From the NCBI RefSeq assembly GCF_000304315.1, contig NC_018485.1, forward strand, positions 1,086,501 to 1,150,500: a DNA stretch of 64,000 nt, in the 5' to 3' direction. Of the stretch, positions 9,132 to 16,402 are shown one piece after another (the first letter of the stretch is position 1; every line of letters begins with the position of its first letter). A program made the position numbers and the translations under genes. This stretch comes from Methylocystis sp. SC2 (GTDB lineage: Bacteria > Pseudomonadota > Alphaproteobacteria > Rhizobiales > Beijerinckiaceae). The notes beneath the pieces are model-generated. The model ran no database searches. It saw only the letters and a program-made list of their open reading frames with translations, and was not told where the DNA came from.

Positions 9132-9632
9132 ATGTCGGTCGACCGGCATGCGCGCCTGCTATCGTTGGCTGGGGCGATCCTGTCCGTCGGCGCGACGCCT
9201 GCGCCCGCCACGGCGTACGGATCTGTCTCTGATTCCTCAGGTCGCGATCAACAGCTTAGCCCTGCCCCGACGATCAATCTCACCGGCCCGTCGCGCCCGC
9301 CGCGAGAGCCGCAACGCCCGGCGATCATTCTGGCGCATGCGATCGTCGTCCGCACCTCCCCCGCGCAAGGCGGCGTCGGCGCCGAAGACATCGGAAAAGT
9401 GGATGTGTGGTACGACGCCGGCATTCGCGACGCCTTCGCCGCATTGGCGGTGGTGAGCGCATCGGGCGAAAGGGTCGACAAGCGCGACGCGGCGATCGAT
9501 AGCGCGGATCCAAGCCATGTGTCGGTGGGCGTGAACCGGTTGACTCCCGGCAAATACACCGTGCGCTACAGGGCGCTTTCGGCTGACGGGCATCTCGTCA
9601 GCGGCGCCTGGGAATTCGAGGTGCGTCCGTGA
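9132..9632 (+). CDS. CopC-domain copper-binding periplasmic protein
   Basis: A roughly 166-residue protein with a signal peptide (LLSLAGAILSVGATPAPATA), a proline-rich spacer of about 40 residues, and a C-terminal CopC domain running from LAHAIVVRTSPAQGG to the end. The D-x-H pair of the CopC copper site appears in ALSADGHLVSG. In classical CopC the copper-binding first histidine is the mature N-terminus; here a histidine (LAHAIV) exists but would be internal, which is unusual. The start is uncertain: ATG 9132 gives the best signal peptide, with 9054 and 9081 as in-frame alternatives. It is divergent from the HupE-like gene and upstream of an unknown membrane-anchored protein. Confidence 0.75.
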   Translation: MSVDRHARLLSLAGAILSVGATPAPATAYGSVSDSSGRDQQLSPAPTINLTGPSRPPREPQRPAIILAHAIVVRTSPAQGGVGAEDIGKVDVWYDAGIRDAFAALAVVSASGERVDKRDAAIDSADPSHVSVGVNRLTPGKYTVRYRALSADGHLVSGAWEFEVRP

Positions 9633-9635
9633 TGC

Positions 9636-9687
9636 GCGTCCTTGAGGCGCGCCGGCGAGAGCGCAGCGCGTCTCGAAGGCGCGAGGG
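9636..9687. repeat. Degenerate REP-like palindrome
   Basis: The segment reads CCTTGAGGCGCG, then GAGAGCGCAGCGCGTCTCG, then AAGGCGCGAGG: the same layout as the REP pair at 41155-41292 (outer CCT...AGG arms, inner GCGC core followed by TCTCGA). It lies directly after the CopC gene and is more diverged than the other copies. Confidence 0.5.
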
Positions 9688-9758
9688 CGCAGCGGCGGTT
9701 ATGATCGGGCGATGAGGCGAAAGCCGCTCTTCGGCGTAAGGAAAGGAAACGGAAAGCG

Positions 9759-10325
9759 ATGAGTCCTGGCCGTCTGAACGCACTGGTTTTCGCAGGCATC
9801 GTGCTGCTGATTGGCGTCAACGGCGCGGCGTTTTCCTATCGTCTATGGGGTCCGGCCCTCAATCAATATGTGGACGACTTTTGGAAGGCGCATACGCTAA
9901 AGCCTGCGATGAAGGCGGGCGATCGCACGATTTCGGAATGTCTTGGGGTCAGCGATTTCTATTCCGTGCACCTCACGACATATTTCCTGCCGGACTCCGA
10001 AGAGAGCGCCGGCGGGGCGACGGACGATTTGAGCAAATATGCCGAATATTGCGATCGCGTGCCCGGAACGGGAAAGGTGATTTTTTCCATCACCCTCATG
10101 GAAAAAGACGCGAGAAACGAATCCGTCGCGCTTTCCTTCTATCAAGTCGATACGGATGGCGGTCTTAAGCAGATCAATGCGCTGCCGCCTCGGCCCCGCT
10201 CAAGCGGCTTTGTGACTTTGGACGCGAACGTCGCTCACAGGGGCAAATACCTGCTGAAGCTCGCCTTTGGCGAAGCGAAGAACGCCGAAGACACCATCGA
10301 GATGCCGATTTCCGTCGGGCAATGA
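9759..10325 (+). CDS. Unknown membrane-anchored periplasmic protein
   Basis: I do not recognise this 188-residue protein. It has one N-terminal hydrophobic helix (LNALVFAGIVLLIGVNGAAF) that looks like an uncleaved anchor or signal peptide, followed by a soluble, probably beta-rich domain with two cysteines (SECLGVSDFY and YAEYCDRVPG) and the pattern GKYLLKLAFGEA near the end. The start is supported by AAGGAAA upstream. It follows the CopC gene with a REP-like repeat between them and is convergent with the PepSY-TM gene. The neighbours suggest envelope metal biology, but nothing in the protein itself proves this. Confidence 0.7.
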   Translation: MSPGRLNALVFAGIVLLIGVNGAAFSYRLWGPALNQYVDDFWKAHTLKPAMKAGDRTISECLGVSDFYSVHLTTYFLPDSEESAGGATDDLSKYAEYCDRVPGTGKVIFSITLMEKDARNESVALSFYQVDTDGGLKQINALPPRPRSSGFVTLDANVAHRGKYLLKLAFGEAKNAEDTIEMPISVGQ

Positions 10326-10359
10326 TCAGGGCTTTGCAAAGCGAACCGGCGCGCGGTTT

Positions 10360-11574
10360 TCAATATCTCGCACGCCTTTGCGCGCGGCGCCTGTGTCGCC
10401 ATCTCAGAAAGCCGGTGACGTAAAGCGCAAGCGGCGTCAGCCCGATACATAGAACGATCGAACGTCCGACGGCGCCGAAAGCTTCGCCCGAATGCAGCGG
10501 GAATAGCCATTCCAGAAATTTCTCGCCGGCGGTGAAGCCATTGCGATCCTGCACCTGCAGGACTCGGCCGCTGTACTGGTCGACGCTGACATTTCTGCTT
10601 GTCTTGGTCCGGTTGGGCTCCTCGTCCGATTGCTTGCCGACGACATAAACGCCGCTTGGCGCGCTTGGCAGAAGAATCCAGTGGAGCCTGCCATCCGGAA
10701 AGATTTCGTCGGCGGCCGCAACCGCCGCGCCGACGCCAATCGGCGATTGGCCCGGAAGCGGCGTCGATTTTCCAAAATCAATTTTGGGACGCACCGGAGA
10801 AAACAAGGTCGTCACCGACCGCGTCGCCGGCTTGAAGATCATGGCGATGCCAGTGGATAACATGATCAACAATATGGCGGCGCAATAAATGCCGACGCTG
10901 CGGTGCACGTCATAGGCAAATCTTTCGGCGCTGGCGCCCCATTTGATTTTCAGTCCCAGTCGCCAATCGCCATTGAGCGGGAACCACAGATAAAGTCCGA
11001 CGAGGATGGAAAAGAAAACAAGTATGGCGAGCGAACCGAGGACATAGGCGTTGTTGAATCCAAGCAGCAACGTCCAATGAAAGGTCATGAGAAACGGAAT
11101 GAGCGGCTGCGAAAACGACGCGCCGCGATGCTGATAAAGGCGCCGCCCAGTGACCTTCGCCGTGTAGGGATCGACGAACAACTGATATACGTCGGTCTCA
11201 AGATCGTCCGTCTCGACCATATAGGTTATCGCCGCCGCCGAGCCCGGATGGCGCGGCATCGTCAGTCTCTCCGCCTTGCCGTCCGCCGGCATCGCCGCGA
11301 AGGCGGCGCCGAGAATGTCGTCCGGCGAGCGGTAAGAAGCCTGCGCGGGCGTATCGACGCGCATGATTGAAGCGTTCAGCAGTTCGTCGATATCCTCGCG
11401 AAACGCCAGAACCGCGCCGCTGAGCCCGACCAAAACGAACACGGCCCCGACGAAGAGGCCGATGGTTCGGTGAATCTGCAGAAAGACCTTGCGTGCGACG
11501 TCGCGCCGACGCCCGATACGCGGCGGCGACGCCGCCCCTCTGTTGGGGCGGGCTTCGATCGTTCTCTCGATCAT
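10360..11574 (-). CDS. PepSY-associated TM-helix protein
   Basis: A 404-residue inner-membrane protein of the PepSY-TM (PiuB-like) family. It opens with KVFLQIHRTIGLFVGAVFVLVGLSGAVLAF, the hallmark first helix with its histidine, followed by a periplasmic PepSY region, two central helices (FMTFHWTLLLGF..., FAYDVHRSVGIYCAAILLIM), a second periplasmic PepSY region and a last helix ending in an Arg-rich tail. Family members occur with siderophore or other metal uptake systems and are proposed to be flavin- or haem-linked reductases. No TonB receptor is adjacent here. Start 11574 is a judgement; an in-frame ATG exists at 11649, and neither has a strong ribosome site. Confidence 0.83.
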   Translation of the reverse strand: MIERTIEARPNRGAASPPRIGRRRDVARKVFLQIHRTIGLFVGAVFVLVGLSGAVLAFREDIDELLNASIMRVDTPAQASYRSPDDILGAAFAAMPADGKAERLTMPRHPGSAAAITYMVETDDLETDVYQLFVDPYTAKVTGRRLYQHRGASFSQPLIPFLMTFHWTLLLGFNNAYVLGSLAILVFFSILVGLYLWFPLNGDWRLGLKIKWGASAERFAYDVHRSVGIYCAAILLIMLSTGIAMIFKPATRSVTTLFSPVRPKIDFGKSTPLPGQSPIGVGAAVAAADEIFPDGRLHWILLPSAPSGVYVVGKQSDEEPNRTKTSRNVSVDQYSGRVLQVQDRNGFTAGEKFLEWLFPLHSGEAFGAVGRSIVLCIGLTPLALYVTGFLRWRHRRRAQRRARY

Positions 11575-11840
11575 TGCGTTAACTACGGTCCGCCAGCGCC
11601 TTCGCGCCTCATCGCATCCGATCCCAGCCGTTTCAGGCGGCCCTGTCAACAGAAGCCGCGGCGTTCAGGCGACGCCCAGTCTGACGTCACGCGCCATCAA
11701 ATGCGCCAAGCCAAGGAAGCGGTCGGCTTTGCAGGCGACCGAAGCTTCGGCCTCATGGCGCTGGCCTCATGACGCCTCGCGCTGGCCTCGCGGCGCTGAA
11801 TGCGGTCAGCGCCGGCGCATCCCTTGCGAGGACATCACTT

Positions 11841-11939
11841 CTACTCGCGCCGCCGCTCGACGAGCAAATAGACCATGCCGCCAATCGCGACGATCGCCCA
11901 TGTCGCAACGGTCAGGAGCCATGTTTCTCCGCTCCACAT
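11841..11939 (-). CDS. Very small single-helix membrane protein
   Basis: A 32-residue open frame: it begins MWSGETWLL, continues with a hydrophobic helix (TVATWAIVAIGGMVYLLV) and ends ERRRE. A good Shine-Dalgarno (GGGAAGG) precedes the ATG, and the charge distribution (helix followed by Arg/Glu-rich tail) is that of a real one-helix membrane peptide with N-out/C-in topology. It lies upstream of the PepSY-TM gene on the same strand. It resembles the size class of oxidase accessory peptides such as CydX, but no motif allows assignment. Confidence 0.5.
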   Translation of the reverse strand: MWSGETWLLTVATWAIVAIGGMVYLLVERRRE

Positions 11940-12053
11940 TTCGCCTTCCCGCGAATTGCGCCCTCACCTCGCGCGCGCTTGGCTGAAGTTCGCCACGCTT
12001 TGCAGCGCCGCCGTCTGCGCGCGAATCTGAGGCGTTTAACGCCGCCCGGCCAA

Positions 12054-12166
12054 GAGCAGGTTCCGAAAAAGTTGACAGACTTTTTCGATGAGAACCTGCT
12101 CCAACGTTTTGATTTTGAGCGATTCCTTTCGATCACATGATTCCATGTGATCGGAAAGCGCTCTAG
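12054..12166. repeat. RIME-like intergenic element, copy A
   Basis: A two-part palindromic element. Part one is an inverted repeat made of GAGCAGGTTCCGAAAAAGT and its partner ACTTTTTCGATGAGAACCTGCTC; part two contains GATCACATG-ATTC-CATGTGATC followed by GGAAAGCGCTCTAG. Other copies are at 19792, 35253 and 62119, with a half copy at 50659. This is the dispersed intergenic mosaic element type known from Rhizobiales genomes. Confidence 0.85.
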
Positions 12167-12392
12167 TATGAACAATTTCATATAGTATCATACCTAAATG
12201 TCAAGCAATTCAGCTCCGAACACGAGTTTGTTGAGTGAAAGGACGCTCTGCGTCGCACGCGGCGGCGCATATCTCCGACTTTCGCGAAGTTCTCCTTTGG
12301 TTGCCATTATCTTCAGGTCATGCTTGCTTTCCACGACAGGGCGAAGCATGCCGACAACCTTCGAGAAGAGTCCGAAGGCGAGAGGAGGAAAA

Positions 12393-12650
12393 ATGAAAAA
12401 TGATGTGCGCAAGGGTGCGACGCTGGCCGTTGCCGCTGTTTCCATCGTTCTCGCTGGCGCTGCGCCGCCCGCAAAGGCGGCGTCGACCGGCAAAGTGCAT
12501 TGCCTCGGCGTCAATAGCTGTAAGGGCAAGGCCGACTGTCACTCGCCCAAAAACGCGTGCAAGGGCATGAACGCCTGCAAGGGCCAGGGCTGGGTCTTTA
12601 AGGAGACGGCCGCAGCCTGCCAGGAGGCAGGCGGTAAGGCTCTCGACTGA
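12393..12650 (+). CDS. Bufferin-like (BufA/DUF2282-type) Cys-rich precursor
   Basis: An 85-residue protein with a long signal peptide (ATLAVAAVSIVLAGAAPPAKA) and a mature region with six cysteines: VHCLGVNSCKG, ADCHSPKNACKG, NACKGQGWVF and AACQEAGG. The repeated NACKG motif and GQGWV are typical of BufA-type bufferin precursors, which are copper-chelating peptides matured by a DUF692 (MNIO) enzyme converting cysteines to thiooxazoles. No DUF692, DUF2063 or DoxX gene is adjacent, so this is an orphan precursor here. ATG 12393 is preceded by AGGAGG; an in-frame start at 12198 is unlikely because it would bury the signal peptide. Family function is established; modification in this organism is not shown. 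Confidence 0.8.
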   Translation: MKNDVRKGATLAVAAVSIVLAGAAPPAKAASTGKVHCLGVNSCKGKADCHSPKNACKGMNACKGQGWVFKETAAACQEAGGKALD

Positions 12651-13037
12651 CCCCCGCCTCATAGTACGGCGCGCCCGCCATGCGCGCAGCGCGCTCGCCT
12701 CTTGAACTGGGGCGGACGTTTGGCGCGCGTCGCTCGCCGCCTGAGCGGCGCGGCGACGAACGCCGAGCCCCGCGAGAGGGCGCGTAGCGGCGACCGCCCG
12801 TATCGGGGTGGAGATCGACGCGATCGAGCGTCGAGCATGAGCGCGACGGCGCATTCCAAAGCATTCGCTCAATCCTATCGCGGAAGCCTCGCGATTTGCG
12901 CGCCGCGATGCGAATCCCCTTCGGACTTTGACTTTTTTCGCTTCCAAAGTTTGCGCGCTCGGCGGGGATCTTTGCCGGCGGCAAACGGCCGCTAATTAGA
13001 TCTTGTCTTTTGGGGGCATCGAAGTTGAGAGGCGAAC
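12651..13037. other. Intergenic stretch, no gene seen
   Basis: This 387-base gap between the bufferin-like gene and the first triple-repeat membrane protein is very GC-rich on its left and less so from about 12900. No credible coding frame or clear terminator was found. The promoter of the downstream membrane protein probably lies in its last 100 bases. Confidence 0.45.
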
Positions 13038-13727
13038 ATGTCGATAACGGTCGGCGACTCCACTTTTCCCGAGCGCGCCAGCAGACGGGGCGGCTTGATC
13101 GATGATGTTGGCGGCGTAGCAACCGTCATCCTCGCTGTTTTCGGACTCATCGGCCTCCAGGCGCCGATCATGGCCGTGATCGCGACAATTGTGTTCGGCG
13201 TCACGCTCTTGATCCAGGGCAACGGCATGATGTCTGAGTACGCCATATGTTCGGCTCTGCTCAGCGGCAGGCCTTCGATCAACGGTTTTGCCGCCGGCAG
13301 CCGGTCGGCGGTTATTCTGCTTGGCGCCGGCGGCATCGCTCTGGGCGTGCTTTCGCTGCTGGACTTCGACTCGGCGGTGCTGACGCCAATCGCGTCAATC
13401 CTGTTCGGGAGCGCGCTGGTCTTGAGCAGCGTCTCTGCGTGGCATCTCAATGTCGTCAGACGCGCGTCCAAGGGCGAGGAGTCTTCGCGAGACATTCTTG
13501 CAAGCCAAATGGCTTTTGATTCCGCCGGCATTCAGATCTTTGGCGGCTTCGCCGCAGTCGTGCTCGGCGTTCTTGCCGCGGCGGGGACCAGGAATGACCT
13601 TACGTTCAACCTCGTAGCGCTTCTCATTCTCGGCTCCGCGCTCGTGCTGAAGGGCGGCGGCCTGAACGCCATCCTTCTCAGCTTTATGCGCGCCACTTCG
13701 CGACGGCCGCCGACTCCGCGCGTGTGA
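13038..13727 (+). CDS. Unknown six-helix membrane protein built from a triple repeat (copy 1)
   Basis: I do not recognise a named family. The 229-residue protein consists of three versions of a two-helix unit, at about residues 24-61, 94-131 and 169-206. Each unit runs roughly as V-x-L-G-V-L-x-L-x-G, a short loop, then V-A-x-x-x-F-G-x-A-L-V-L-x-G; for example IALGVLSLLDF...LFGSALVLSS and VVLGVLAAAG...LILGSALVLKG. Six helices are therefore predicted. The C-terminus ends in a short Arg/Pro tail. A paralogue follows 177 bases downstream on the same strand. There is no signal peptide and no obvious catalytic or metal motif, so the role is unknown. Confidence 0.78.
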   Translation: MSITVGDSTFPERASRRGGLIDDVGGVATVILAVFGLIGLQAPIMAVIATIVFGVTLLIQGNGMMSEYAICSALLSGRPSINGFAAGSRSAVILLGAGGIALGVLSLLDFDSAVLTPIASILFGSALVLSSVSAWHLNVVRRASKGEESSRDILASQMAFDSAGIQIFGGFAAVVLGVLAAAGTRNDLTFNLVALLILGSALVLKGGGLNAILLSFMRATSRRPPTPRV

Positions 13728-13904
13728 CGCGCAGATTGAAGCGTCCTGGCGCGGGCTATGACTTGGCTTGCTGCTCTCAAAAGAGCTGCCTTTGAGCTTG
13801 AGCGGCGTAACGCGCTGTAGATCTTGACTGGGTGAATCCCGCGCTATGTGGAATTGCGCGCGCTCTTGCTCGTGTGGCGATATCGCAATTCTGGAGGCAC
13901 TGTC

Positions 13905-14582
13905 ATGTCCATTAGTTCTCGGGAGTCGACATTCCGCGAAACGGCGGCGTATGGGGGCCTGATCGATGCGATTGGCGGTCTAGCCACCGTCGTTATCGCC
14001 ATCGTCGGATTATCGGGCGTGAACGCCCCGATGATGGCGTCAATCGCCACGGTCGTCTTTGGCGCCGCCTTGTTGATCCAAGGCGGAACCATGCTGTCCG
14101 AATATGCCCAGATTATCTTTCCGGCAGGGTCAAGAACCACGAGCGTCGAGGGATTTGGCGGCAGCAGCCTGTCGGTCGTCTTCCTCGCCGGCGCGGCCGG
14201 CATTGTTCTTGGCGTGCTTTCGCTGCTCGGCATTGAGCCTGCTACACTGACGCCGGTCGCCGCGATCGCGTTCGGCTCGGCCCTGGTTCTGAGCAGCAAC
14301 GCCGTGTGGCAACTGCATGTGCTCAGCCAGGAATCGCTGAAGAGCCGCAATCAAGCTGGCGCTGGCGCCGGTGAAATTCTCGCGAGCGAGATGGCCTTTG
14401 GCTCAGCAGGCATTCAGGCGCTCGCGGGTTTGGCCGTGATCGTGCTCGGGGTTCTCGCAATAGCGGGCGCGGCGAATGATCTGACCCTTAACCTTGTCGC
14501 ATTGCTCGCCCTTGGCGCGACGATCGTGTTCACGGGCGGTAGCCTGAGCGCCACCCTGCTGAACTTTATGCGCGCGCCCTGA
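13905..14582 (+). CDS. Unknown six-helix membrane protein built from a triple repeat (copy 2)
   Basis: Paralogue of the preceding gene, 225 residues, with the same N-terminal layout (ESTFRETAAYGGLIDAIGG against DSTFPERASRRGGLIDDVGG) and the same three two-helix units, including VFGAALLIQGG, FGSALVLSSNAVW and LALGATIVFTGGSL. ATG 13905 is preferred because GGAGG precedes it at good distance. The two copies align over their whole length, which shows a tandem gene duplication, while the three internal units show an older duplication. The region linking units two and three is longer here (QESLKSRNQAGAGAGE). Function unknown. Confidence 0.78.
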   Translation: MSISSRESTFRETAAYGGLIDAIGGLATVVIAIVGLSGVNAPMMASIATVVFGAALLIQGGTMLSEYAQIIFPAGSRTTSVEGFGGSSLSVVFLAGAAGIVLGVLSLLGIEPATLTPVAAIAFGSALVLSSNAVWQLHVLSQESLKSRNQAGAGAGEILASEMAFGSAGIQALAGLAVIVLGVLAIAGAANDLTLNLVALLALGATIVFTGGSLSATLLNFMRAP

Positions 14583-14985
14583 GAGGTCGCGCGCGCGCCG
14601 CTTGACGGTGTAAGCATCGCAGACTCGCATCGTCTTCTCCGTGGCCGCCGGTGTCCGAACCGGCGGTCTCGGCATGCTCCGATTCAGATTTATGCCTGTT
14701 CCGGCTGCGAACCGTGTCGCGTTTGCGGTGTCGACGGCGCTGACCCTGTGGCGGACCGGCCGCCGCCTTGTATTTCGATGATCGCATCCCCAATTATTAA
14801 TGGCGGTTTCTGCGAACTTCGCGGCGCGCCTCGAAATATTGTCAGCCGATCTTCTCCGCCGTGCTAACACTCCATAGCCACTGAACTGGCGGAGAGACGC
14901 CTCGCGCCGAGTCGTCCCCGGGGGCGATACAAACATTCTGCCGCGCGCCAGCGCCCGCAGTCCGAACTCCGAAGGGATAGACTCA
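14583..14985. other. Intergenic stretch with one hairpin
   Basis: A 403-base gap. It contains a perfect inverted repeat CCGCCGGT-GTCCGA-ACCGGCGG at about 14645-14668, which could act as a terminator-like structure for the upstream membrane protein although no T run follows. No coding frame stands out on either strand. The promoter of the FYDLN gene must lie at its right end. Confidence 0.4.
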
Positions 14986-15312
14986 ATGGCCAAAGCTGAA
15001 CTCGGCGTGAAGCGCCGATGCCTGACGTGCGCAACTGCTTTTTACGATCTCAATCGCGCGCCGATCGTCTGCCCGAAATGCGCCGCGGTCTTTCAAGTCG
15101 TCGAGGTCTTGCGTTCGGCGGCGAGGCGACCGGCTTACCATTCTTTCGCCAGGTCGGCGCCAGTCGCGCCGGTCATCGCGCCGATTGTCGACGATGTCCT
15201 CTTGTCAACGGCTGACGAGGAGGAAGACTCGCCGGCCGATGAGGAAGAAGACAGAATCGAGGCGGTGCTGGAAGAAGTAGAAGCGGACGTCGTCGAAACC
15301 GCTATCGAATAG
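14986..15312 (+). CDS. TIGR02300-family (FYDLN acid) zinc-ribbon protein
   Basis: A 108-residue protein. The N-terminal 45 residues form a zinc ribbon with paired cysteines in RRCLTCATAFYDLN and IVCPKC, including the family-defining FYDLN. The C-terminal 40 residues are very acidic (runs of Asp/Glu such as ADEEEDSPADEEED), giving the family its name. It is conserved in alphaproteobacteria and its function is unknown. It is convergent with a tiny membrane protein gene at 15334-15456. Confidence 0.9.
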   Translation: MAKAELGVKRRCLTCATAFYDLNRAPIVCPKCAAVFQVVEVLRSAARRPAYHSFARSAPVAPVIAPIVDDVLLSTADEEEDSPADEEEDRIEAVLEEVEADVVETAIE

Positions 15313-15333
15313 GCTGTTGGCGTTCTGAGCCGC

Positions 15334-15456
15334 TTAATCGAGGCTTGGATCGATCCCGGCCAAGGACAAAGCGAAGACGACGATGCACAGGGCGAGCGCA
15401 ACCGTGACGCCGACGAGCGGCGCGGCAAAGCTTGGGAGGTTTTTGAAGAAGCGCAT
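15334..15456 (-). CDS. Small single-helix membrane protein, 40 residues
   Basis: The open frame encodes a basic N-terminus (MRFFKNLPSFAAP), one long hydrophobic helix (LVGVTVALALCIVVFALSLA) and a short tail GIDPSLD. The composition is strongly membrane-like, unlike out-of-frame translations in this GC-rich DNA. A weak ribosome site (CAGGCGAA) lies upstream. It is convergent with the FYDLN gene, 21 bases away. Not assignable to a family from sequence alone. Confidence 0.45.
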   Translation of the reverse strand: MRFFKNLPSFAAPLVGVTVALALCIVVFALSLAGIDPSLD

Positions 15457-15582
15457 GAACCCGTTCGCCTGAGAAAGATCGCGATCTAAATGGCGAGCCG
15501 TTAAGAGTAGGTTTACTGACCGCTGTCAAGTGGGAAAGCGAAGCTTGGCGACCGCCCATCGACGATTTGCCCGGTCAACCGT

Positions 15583-15765
15583 CTATTTGCGCCGCATTCG
15601 ACGCCAGGCGTTGAAGATCCAGGCGCCGACGAGCAGCACGAAAAGATAGACGACCGCCGCCAGAGCCAGTTCCGGGAGCTGATCCGCCACCGCTGGCCAA
15701 AAAAGGAAGGCGAGGAGCGTGACGACTCCTGCGACGAGGGCGGCCAAGAGCGCATCGTAATGCAT
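15583..15765 (-). CDS. Small two-helix membrane protein
   Basis: A 60-residue protein with two predicted helices (LLAALVAGVVTLLAFLFWPAV and LALAAVVYLFVLLVGAWIF) joined by a short acidic loop, and a basic tail NAWRRMRRK that should face the cytoplasm. GGAGG is present about 12 bases upstream of the ATG. It lies between the other small membrane gene and tRNA-Gln. No family recognised. Confidence 0.6.
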   Translation of the reverse strand: MHYDALLAALVAGVVTLLAFLFWPAVADQLPELALAAVVYLFVLLVGAWIFNAWRRMRRK

Positions 15766-15897
15766 CGTCCGCGAAGCCTCCGACCTGAACCGCCAGTCCG
15801 ATGAAATCGGTCATGGCCCGACGTGGAGCGGATCAAATCCCCTTCAGGGAACGTCGCGGCAGAAACCATGCTTGGCGCGCCAAATTATGGAAATTCT

Positions 15898-15971
15898 TGG
15901 CTGGGGGACCTGGATTCGAACCAAGATTAACGGAGTCAGAGTCCGCTGTTCTACCGTTGAACTATCCCCCA
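15898..15971 (-). tRNA. tRNA-Gln (CTG), copy 1
   Basis: On the minus strand the gene begins TGGGGGATAG and ends with the pairing TCCCCCA, discriminator G and an encoded CCA. The anticodon loop CTCTGAC gives anticodon CTG, and the T arm has GGTTCGAATCC. All four arms fold. An identical 74-base copy lies at 17561-17634. Confidence 0.95.
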
Positions 15972-16015
15972 ACGGCGCCGCGCCGGCACAACGCGACGAC
16001 CTTGTCGATGACGCT

Positions 16016-16402
16016 CTACTTCGTCGCCGCCGACTTCAGTTTGGCGAGCGGCCGGATTTTGACGCGCACGCTTGCGGGCTTGGCGGCGGCTTTGACCATC
16101 TCGCCCGTCGCAGGATTGCGCACCAACGTCCCCGCCTTGCGCGCCGGCACCTTGCGAAGGGTCGCTTTCAGAAGGCCCGGCAGGGTGAATTCGCCCACGC
16201 CGCGCGGGTGAACTGACCCGAGAAACACATTCTCCAACGTCGCATAGACGCCCACCGCGGTCTTGCGAGGAATGTCATTTTCCTCGGCGATCCGGTTGAT
16301 GAGAGCCGATTTCGTAAATGTCTCTTTGATAGGCCGAATGGCGGCAGGCTCAGCCTTGCTGACCTTCCTGCTCGCGGCCTTCACCGGTTTTCCTCTAGCC
16401 AT
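16016..16402 (-). CDS. HU-family DNA-binding protein with extended N-terminus
   Basis: A 128-residue nucleoid-type protein. After a 30-residue Lys/Ala-rich N-terminus (GKPVKAASRKVSKAEPAA) comes an HU-like domain: ETFTKSALINRIAEENDIPRK, the dimer core, then the DNA-binding arm region LRKVPARKAGTLVRNPATGE with the family's RNPxTGE motif. The tail is again Lys/Ala-rich. Standard HU is about 90 residues, so both ends are extended. ATG 16402 is chosen from the AAGGGA upstream. It sits between two identical tRNA-Gln genes. It is distinct from canonical HupB and may be a specialised chromatin protein. Confidence 0.82.
   Translation of the reverse strand: MARGKPVKAASRKVSKAEPAAIRPIKETFTKSALINRIAEENDIPRKTAVGVYATLENVFLGSVHPRGVGEFTLPGLLKATLRKVPARKAGTLVRNPATGEMVKAAAKPASVRVKIRPLAKLKSAATK

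Noticed and set aside
12198-12392. Upstream in-frame extension of the bufferin-like protein
   Set aside because: It would put 65 residues before a good signal peptide; AGGAGG directly before 12393 marks the true start.
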